Assembly: GCF_000482325.1 (NCBI RefSeq)
Contig: NZ_KI535298.1
Location: forward strand, 61,399 to 125,398
Length of the DNA stretch: 64,000 bases
Source of the DNA: Bacillus sp. UNC438CL73TsuS30
Lineage (GTDB): Bacteria > Bacillota > Bacilli > Bacillales > Cytobacillaceae
Direction: 5' to 3'
Positions within the stretch are counted from its first letter, which is position 1. Each line of letters opens with the position of its first letter. Positions 58,683 through 64,000 of the stretch are shown piece by piece. The position numbers and the translations under genes are program-made. The notes under the pieces were generated by a model. The model was not told the origin of the DNA. It did no database searches and was given only the letters and a program-made list of their open reading frames with translations.

Positions 58683-59657
58683 CATGATATCATCCAAAAA
58701 CGCCTGTGCTTCTGACTGAAGTTTTTCGTATGCTGCCTGTTCTCCAAGATCTTCTTTAGAGTTTACTGTAAATGTTTCCTCAGCAAAATTTACATCAATA
58801 GAAGCAGTATAAAGATACGTTGCATTACCAATTAAATCAATGTGGTAACTTCCGTTGTTTTCATGAACCACACATTGAACCTTACCACCATTATTATAAA
58901 CATTTACGGCCTTTTCAAAATCATTTAACCCATTCAAGCAGGTAACTAGGGTGGAGGCAGACATTGCCGTTCCGCAGGCATTGGTAAAACCAACTCCCCG
59001 CTCGAACGTCCTCACATAAATATTCCCTTTGTCCAAGGCTTTTACAAAGCTTACATTGACTCCATCAGGAAATAAAACATTCGGCCCATTTACCTTTTCG
59101 CTGAGATCTTTTTGAAGATCTGATTGAATTTGCTCTGTTTCTACAATCGTAATTAAATGCGGGTTGGGAACTGCTAAGGCAGTAAAGGTTAATTCGTGAG
59201 ATAACTCTGGAATTTTTTTATTTCGTAAGTCAGGCTGATCTAATTGTAAAGGTAAATCCTCCAATAAAAATGAAACAGGAGAGATCTCTACTTGATACGT
59301 TGTTACATCCGGGAAAATATCCTTCTTTTTGCTCACCTTTAAGTCGGTCTTCATTGTTTCAATATTCGCTTCCTTCTGATCCCGCATCTCACAAATATAA
59401 CGGGAAACAAGACGAAGTCCATTTCCACACATCGAGGCTTCCGAACCATCTGAATTAAAAACTCTCATTCTTCCGTCCTTATTTTCACTTTTCAACATGA
59501 ATAGAATTCCATCTGCCCCGAGTTCAGAGTTTCGGTTACATAAAACCTTTGCCAAATCGGCCCTTTCCTTTTCAGAAAATGTATAGGAATTAGAAATCTC
59601 ATCGATTAAAAGAAAATCATTACCTGAACCGTGCCCTTTAATTAAGTTGATTTGCAC
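58674..59657 (-). CDS. Diaminopimelate epimerase DapF
   Basis: 327 aa. Catalytic cysteines in MCGNGLRL and NACGTAMSA; N-terminal KGHGSGNDF. Converts LL- to meso-diaminopimelate for lysine and peptidoglycan. GTG start at 59657, 7 nt after GGAGGG; the open frame goes 13 codons further but overlaps this site. Slightly longer than the usual ~275 aa because of a C-terminal extension (GEQAAYEKLQSEAQAF). Confidence 0.93.
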   Translation of the reverse strand: MQINLIKGHGSGNDFLLIDEISNSYTFSEKERADLAKVLCNRNSELGADGILFMLKSENKDGRMRVFNSDGSEASMCGNGLRLVSRYICEMRDQKEANIETMKTDLKVSKKKDIFPDVTTYQVEISPVSFLLEDLPLQLDQPDLRNKKIPELSHELTFTALAVPNPHLITIVETEQIQSDLQKDLSEKVNGPNVLFPDGVNVSFVKALDKGNIYVRTFERGVGFTNACGTAMSASTLVTCLNGLNDFEKAVNVYNNGGKVQCVVHENNGSYHIDLIGNATYLYTASIDVNFAEETFTVNSKEDLGEQAAYEKLQSEAQAFLDDIMKG

Positions 59658-59740
59658 TTTAAAACCCTCCAGCATCACGTAATTGCATTTATTCATTATA
59701 GTATCAAATTCTGGTAGGGAAGGGAACTTAAACCTGCTAA

Positions 59741-60517
59741 TTATCTTTCTATAAAATATTCGTTTATGAGAAAAGACATTTGTAAAAGCTTGTCACTTTC
59801 TGAAATGCCTTCCGCAAATGAAAGAACCGGTGTATTTGGCTCCGGAAATAAATCACTCCATTCCACTGGCATCCAGCCCCTGCGCAAACGTCCCAATTGG
59901 TGGTTAGCTGAATTAATGATTTTCTCATCCATAAAAAGGGAAGCACCTTCTACTGCTCCAATGAACCTTTCATTTGCGTCAAAAAGTTCCTTCTTATATT
60001 TTCGAGCATTCAATTTCCGGATTTGATAAAATCCTTGATAAACTTTGTTTCGGTCAAATACCTCAATTTTTTTGTATTTACCCTTTTTAACCTTATAAAT
60101 CCCAATTAATTGATGATTCATATCGTTTAGGGCATATATTTTTGAAAAGACTGGAAAATCAAATTTCTTGCCTCGGTATTTTTTGATCTCTCCTGCTAGG
60201 TTTCCATCGGGAAAATAGAGCTGCAACCGCTTCGGTAAATAAACGGCTAATAAATGCCCCGTTTCAAAAATGGAATGGTAGAAACTGCTGGATTTCAACA
60301 AGTTTATCTTTATTAATAGTGCTTGTCTTACCTTGAATAAATAGATTTGAAAGCTGATGAAGCTGTAAATGAGAAAGGGGATGGTTAACAGCATCATTTT
60401 CTTGTTCTGAAAAAAAGAAAGATCTATTATTATAATTAGAAATGCGGGTACTAGTGCAGCGATGCTACCATTTAGACTGATGCTAGCAGATTCGCGATAA
60501 TATTTATCTATTTTCAT
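59741..60517 (-). CDS. Membrane protein of unknown function
   Basis: 258 aa. Two hydrophobic helices near the N terminus (about 18-36 and 41-62), then a soluble beta-rich domain with YFPDGNLAGEIKKYRGKKFDF, FDRNKVYQGFYQ and FDANERFIGAVEG, a repeated Phe-Asp strand pattern that recalls tubby/LURP-type folds. Not recognised with confidence. Monocistronic. Confidence 0.7.
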   Translation of the reverse strand: MKIDKYYRESASISLNGSIAALVPAFLIIIIDLSFFQNKKMMLLTIPFLIYSFISFQIYLFKVRQALLIKINLLKSSSFYHSIFETGHLLAVYLPKRLQLYFPDGNLAGEIKKYRGKKFDFPVFSKIYALNDMNHQLIGIYKVKKGKYKKIEVFDRNKVYQGFYQIRKLNARKYKKELFDANERFIGAVEGASLFMDEKIINSANHQLGRLRRGWMPVEWSDLFPEPNTPVLSFAEGISESDKLLQMSFLINEYFIER

Positions 60518-60601
60518 TATGAAAACTCCTTATCCATTCCTCTTATATCAGTCTATTAAATAATTCTAAGAAAAATGATAGAAGATTTCCTCTTTAAATC
60601 A

Positions 60602-60630
60602 AAAAAGAGACCCGCAAAAGTCTCTTAATT
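60602..60630 (-). terminator. Terminator of the patatin gene
   Basis: AGAGAC and GTCTCT pair on either side of CCGCAAAA; the minus side runs into TTTTTTGAT. Confidence 0.7.
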
Positions 60631-61485
60631 AGTTGATTGCACATATTTTACTATTTTCCCGCTTAATGCTTTGGCATCCTCATAGCCCTGGTTATATAAC
60701 TCCTCTAAACGCACTGGATTTCGTTCCATTCTGCCTACCTGGAGCGGCTTTAATGGCCGGATAATAAAAACATTTCCCTTCTCCTCTTCTTTTTCTAAAA
60801 AAGCGAGAGTGTCGTTATACATTCGATACCGATCCCTTAAAGCCCTTTGCAGCCCTTTATAGTCAGGATATTTTCGGTTAACAAGGAAATGGAACTTCGA
60901 AGGCTTTTTCCGATAGTCCATATTTCTTGTAAGAATCACAATATTTTTCTTAAAGCCATCTGATTGTGCTTTTTTAATTGGAATTGGATCGCTAATTCCA
61001 CCATCAAGCAAAATTTTATTTTGATAGGTTATTTCAGGTGCAATAAATGGAAGCGAACTCGATGCCCGTAAAACAGTCAGTAGTTCTTGGCCATAATCTC
61101 TTTTATTGAAATAAACCGCTTCCCCTGTTAAGCAATCGGTTGCTCCCACAACAAATTCAGAGGGACCGTTATAAAAGACATCATAATGATAGGGAACATG
61201 TTGATTGGGGATTTCATCGAAGATAAAATCCATTCCAAAAAACTGACGATTTTTAAAATAATTTCTCCAAGATATATATCGCGGATCCGAAGCATACTGA
61301 ATTGTTACGGTCTTATTTCTTCCCTTTTGGTTTGACAAATAAGATGCTGCATTACACGCCCCTGCAGAGACACCGATTACATAAGGAAAAAATAATTGAT
61401 TTTCTAAAAAGTATTCAAGAACGCCCGCCGTATAAACACCACGCATTCCCCCGCCCTCAAGAACCAAACCGACTCCATTTAACAC
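60625..61485 (-). CDS. Patatin-like phospholipase
   Basis: 286 aa. Oxyanion loop EGGGMRGVYTAGV, nucleophile Ser in GVSAGACN (about residue 40) and Asp in LLDGGISDPIP, the catalytic dyad. Acyl hydrolase, probably cytosolic (no signal). Similar to B. subtilis YlbK/YjjU class. Monocistronic. Confidence 0.92.
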   Translation of the reverse strand: MLNGVGLVLEGGGMRGVYTAGVLEYFLENQLFFPYVIGVSAGACNAASYLSNQKGRNKTVTIQYASDPRYISWRNYFKNRQFFGMDFIFDEIPNQHVPYHYDVFYNGPSEFVVGATDCLTGEAVYFNKRDYGQELLTVLRASSSLPFIAPEITYQNKILLDGGISDPIPIKKAQSDGFKKNIVILTRNMDYRKKPSKFHFLVNRKYPDYKGLQRALRDRYRMYNDTLAFLEKEEEKGNVFIIRPLKPLQVGRMERNPVRLEELYNQGYEDAKALSGKIVKYVQSTN

Positions 61486-61562
61486 ATTGCTTCGTCCCTT
61501 TCCTCTATTTTTATCATGTTTATTCTGTCATATTAGGACGAATTTGAAAACTGAAATGCCTC

Positions 61563-62342
61563 TTATGCTGCCAGCTCTTTTTTTCGAAAAATAAAAATAC
61601 TTAAGGCTAGAAGAATGAGAATACTTGCAATCGCGAGCAAACATGCCGGCAGAGTATAATCCGATAATTTGCCTATTAATACTAAATCGTTCGCATATTT
61701 TGTTAACATTGCTGGGCTCCATTCCAGCCAATCGGAAAGAGAGCTTGATACCAAACTTAAAATAATCACGACCAAAAGCGAGACAAAACCAGCCACACCA
61801 GGAACGAGATGAGCTGCACTAAAAAACAAGGCGATGGTTAAAATTACGGTAAACCATAGACCATAAAAAAAGAATGCTTGAAAGGCTTCGCCAGCTGCGA
61901 CCCAATCAAATAATATCCCGGTATAATACCAAGTTGCAGCCGAACCGATAAAAAAAGATACCCATATTAGTAGGAGCGCCCCCACCCATTTCGCTGTTAC
62001 AAAAGAGCGGTATGAAACCGGTTTAACTAAAATCATGGCAGCTACGCCGCTTTTTCTTTCACCGGCAATTAGCGCCATTGTCGTTAGAACAATAATTAAC
62101 ACTCCTAAGGAGGAATATTCACTTAAACCACTAACAAATACCTCCTGTGCGGATGGTTTTGGAATTTCAATCTTTGCTCCCTCTGGCAGATTCCCTAATG
62201 AGTCAAGAATCTGCGGCAAATAATAAGAGGATAACGGTTTTTGCACACCTAGCAGAATAAACGTGATTGGCACCCAAATCCATTTGAAATTTCTCCACAT
62301 TTCTAATAGCTCCTTATTAAGGAGCGTAATCCATTGGCTCAT
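61563..62342 (-). CDS. ABC-2-type permease, YxlG-like
   Basis: 259 aa with six predicted helices and GERKSGVAAMILVKPVSYRSF, the ABC-2 coupling segment. Overlaps the ATPase gene by 4 nt. Together with the upstream genes it matches the YxlE-YxlF-YxlG order of the B. subtilis sigY operon. Confidence 0.85.
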   Translation of the reverse strand: MSQWITLLNKELLEMWRNFKWIWVPITFILLGVQKPLSSYYLPQILDSLGNLPEGAKIEIPKPSAQEVFVSGLSEYSSLGVLIIVLTTMALIAGERKSGVAAMILVKPVSYRSFVTAKWVGALLLIWVSFFIGSAATWYYTGILFDWVAAGEAFQAFFFYGLWFTVILTIALFFSAAHLVPGVAGFVSLLVVIILSLVSSSLSDWLEWSPAMLTKYANDLVLIGKLSDYTLPACLLAIASILILLALSIFIFRKKELAA

Positions 62343-63247
62343 TTTCCCACCACCTTCATAAACACATCTTCAAGCGTCATGCTGCTGATTTCAAATTTTT
62401 CAAGCGGCCAGTTTTGTTCCAAAATTTCTTTTAGAAAGACTTGTCTAGCTTTTTCAATATCGTTCACGGTTACACTTAGTCGATTGCCTTCAATGGAGAC
62501 TGTTTTAGTGTTCGGATTTATCCAAAAAACATCTGCATATGGCTCGGCCTTTCCTTTGAAAAACAAATCAATTCTAGACTGTTGATGGCGTTCCCTTAAT
62601 TCCTCCATGGTTCCGGATTCAACAATTAGACCATTATGTAAAAACAGGATCTCATCACTAACCTCTTCCGCATCATTTAAAATATGAGTGGAAAAAAGGA
62701 TGGTGGTTTCTCTTTTCAGCCCTTCCAATAAATCCAGCACCTCTCTTCGCCCAATCGGATCCAGTGCTGAAACAGGCTCATCGAGCATGATCATCTGCGG
62801 ACGATGGATAAGGGCCTGTGCAATGCCTAAGCGCTGTTTCATTCCCCCTGAATATTTGCCTACCCTTCGATTTTTTGCATCTGAAATCCCAACAAGCTCA
62901 AGGAGTTCAAGTGAATGTTCCTTTGCTTCTTTATTCGTTAAGCCCCCCAATTTCCCAACATACCGAAGGAATTCAAGACCACTCATCCATTCATAATAAA
63001 CTGGAAATTGAGGAAGATAACCAATGATATGACGGATATCTCCATCTTTTTTCGCACCAGAAAAGTTTATTGTCCCGGAAGTCGGTTTCATTAGGCCCGC
63101 TAACATCCTAAGCGTCGTGGTCTTCCCTGCGCCGTTTGGGCCTAATAGGGCAATACATTTTCCTTTATCTAAATGAAAATCAAGACCTTTAATTACCTCG
63201 TTCCCTTGGAAACTCTTTTTTAATCCTGTAATTTGAATAAGGGACAT
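62339..63247 (-). CDS. ABC transporter ATPase, YxlF-like
   Basis: 302 aa. Walker A GPNGAGKTT, signature YSGGMKQRL, Walker B MIMLDEPVSALDP and His-loop FSTHIL, with a ~75-residue C-terminal extension typical of ABC-2 ATPases. Shares one nucleotide with the upstream gene. Confidence 0.93.
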   Translation of the reverse strand: MSLIQITGLKKSFQGNEVIKGLDFHLDKGKCIALLGPNGAGKTTTLRMLAGLMKPTSGTINFSGAKKDGDIRHIIGYLPQFPVYYEWMSGLEFLRYVGKLGGLTNKEAKEHSLELLELVGISDAKNRRVGKYSGGMKQRLGIAQALIHRPQMIMLDEPVSALDPIGRREVLDLLEGLKRETTILFSTHILNDAEEVSDEILFLHNGLIVESGTMEELRERHQQSRIDLFFKGKAEPYADVFWINPNTKTVSIEGNRLSVTVNDIEKARQVFLKEILEQNWPLEKFEISSMTLEDVFMKVVGK

Positions 63248-63438
63248 CAGCTTTTACTCCTTCCGATTACAAAATAAAGAATCGGTCCAATAGGATTAAA
63301 GAATAAACTTAGCAATACCCAAAGCCACTTAGGTCCATTGGTTTTTTCAATACGAATGATATCCACCAATACAACGATTACTAAAATTAACTCAATCACC
63401 AGAATAGGCGCTAGAAGTGCCCAGTTAATATTTGCCAT
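63247..63438 (-). CDS. PLDc_N small membrane protein, YxlE-like
   Basis: 63 aa, two hydrophobic helices with PKWLWVLLSLFFNPIGPILYF, the PLDc_N signature. In B. subtilis YxlE is a negative regulator of SigY. First gene of the three-gene operon; GGGGGAGA precedes the ATG. Confidence 0.88.
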   Translation of the reverse strand: MANINWALLAPILVIELILVIVVLVDIIRIEKTNGPKWLWVLLSLFFNPIGPILYFVIGRSKS

Positions 63439-63493
63439 GCTATCTCCCCCTTTTTTCTGTTTATATATATATGACGTTTGACCTAGAAAAACG

Positions 63494-63537
63494 TTTCAGA
63501 ACCCGGCAAATATTTATACCAGGTTCTGAAAAATTTT
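63494..63537 (-). terminator. Terminator of the DUF4870 gene
   Basis: TTTCAGAACC and GGTTCTGAAA form a 10-bp stem with a long loop; T-rich sequence follows on the minus strand. Confidence 0.65.
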
Positions 63538-63538
63538 T

Positions 63539-63862
63539 CTATTGAATTAACCGAAAGATCCATGGAAACCGGTATTCTTGACCTTCGTACGCTTTTATAG
63601 CAGCTATGATGGTAAAGACGACCGCTGCAATCCCTAAAACCCACAAAGCAATAATACCGATAATGATGATTGTTAATATCCCGCCTATAATACAATAAAT
63701 GGTATAGGAAATAAAAAAGTTAAAGTACTCTTTCCCATGATAATCAATGAAGGATGATTCGTCTTTTTTGATTAACCAAATGACTAATGGTCCAATAATC
63801 GGAAAAATAAAACTAACTATATAAAGAACTGCTGCCAAGAGCCTTTCTTCACTTTTAACCAT
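63539..63862 (-). CDS. DUF4870 membrane protein
   Basis: 107 aa, three to four hydrophobic helices with FIDYHGKEYFNFFISY and a C-terminal RFPWIFRLI, typical of DUF4870. Function unknown. GGGAGGTG precedes the ATG. It is on the same strand as the yxlEFG-like genes but separated by a terminator. The remainder, 63863-64000, shows nothing assignable. Confidence 0.85.
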   Translation of the reverse strand: MVKSEERLLAAVLYIVSFIFPIIGPLVIWLIKKDESSFIDYHGKEYFNFFISYTIYCIIGGILTIIIIGIIALWVLGIAAVVFTIIAAIKAYEGQEYRFPWIFRLIQ

Positions 63863-64000
63863 TTAAGCACCTCCCTCTCCCTAAAAAATTCTTTCTTTTA
63901 TAAGTACGCTCTATTTTGGAAAAGATTTCATTCTTTCTGGTAAAATCCGCTTATTATTTTCAGGCTTGCTAACAGAGTACACGGGCAAAATAACCTAAAA

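Overview
The window looks like chromosome of a low-GC, endospore-forming Bacillaceae bacterium (Bacillus/Neobacillus/Mesobacillus-like; the genus is my inference). Support: GGAGG-type ribosome sites with many TTG/GTG starts, spore genes (Sda, YhcN-type lipoprotein, GerP-like proteins, an Hsp20 protein, Ku/LigD), T-box leaders, YhfH/YdjO/YkuS/YkpA families and intergenic repeats of a kind common in Bacillaceae. A facultative anaerobic, fermentative metabolism is suggested by pflBA behind an Fnr-type site, a molybdenum formate dehydrogenase, odhAB and a fructose PTS.

Layout. 1-300: array of ~52-bp units. 0.4-6 kb: LysM/3D wall protein, selenocysteine formate dehydrogenase (in-frame TGA plus SECIS hairpin), multi-PAS sensor kinase. 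6-10.2 kb: three tandem yhfH copies, small proteins, and a MutS2-like ATPase without a Smr domain behind a ~330-nt attenuator-like leader. 10.2-20 kb: lrgAB, SCO1 protein, ABC-F ykpA, ykuS, GerP/Hsp20 cluster, an orphan modB, mprF, cupredoxin. 20-30 kb: pflBA, CcdA-like protein, CPA1 antiporter, yidC, crcB pair, YhcN-type lipoprotein, VOC protein, sda. 30-37 kb: odhAB and a two-component system. 37-46 kb: mnmH (tRNA 2-selenouridine synthase) and trpEGDCFBA behind two tandem Trp T-boxes. 46-54 kb: MFS transporter, DUF2935, NERD protein, a second ~51-bp repeat array, fruRKA, tRNA-Gly and tRNA-Ser. 54-64 kb: YdjO-like protein, Csp, nucleoside hydrolase, ku/ligD, dapF, patatin, and a yxlEFG-like ABC module with a DUF4870 protein.

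Connections. Pyruvate formate-lyase makes formate and the Sec-FDH can oxidise it; the FDH needs molybdopterin (ModB can bring in molybdate) and selenophosphate, which MnmH also uses, so the genome should encode SelD and SelA/SelB/SelC elsewhere. The strongest regulatory signals are the SECIS element, the tandem Trp T-boxes, the Fnr site and the leader of the MutS2-like gene. The last has a consensus promoter, a 7-codon ORF with a strong SD, competing stems, a second short ORF, and a terminator just before the gene's ribosome site, as in antibiotic-responsive ribosome-protection genes.
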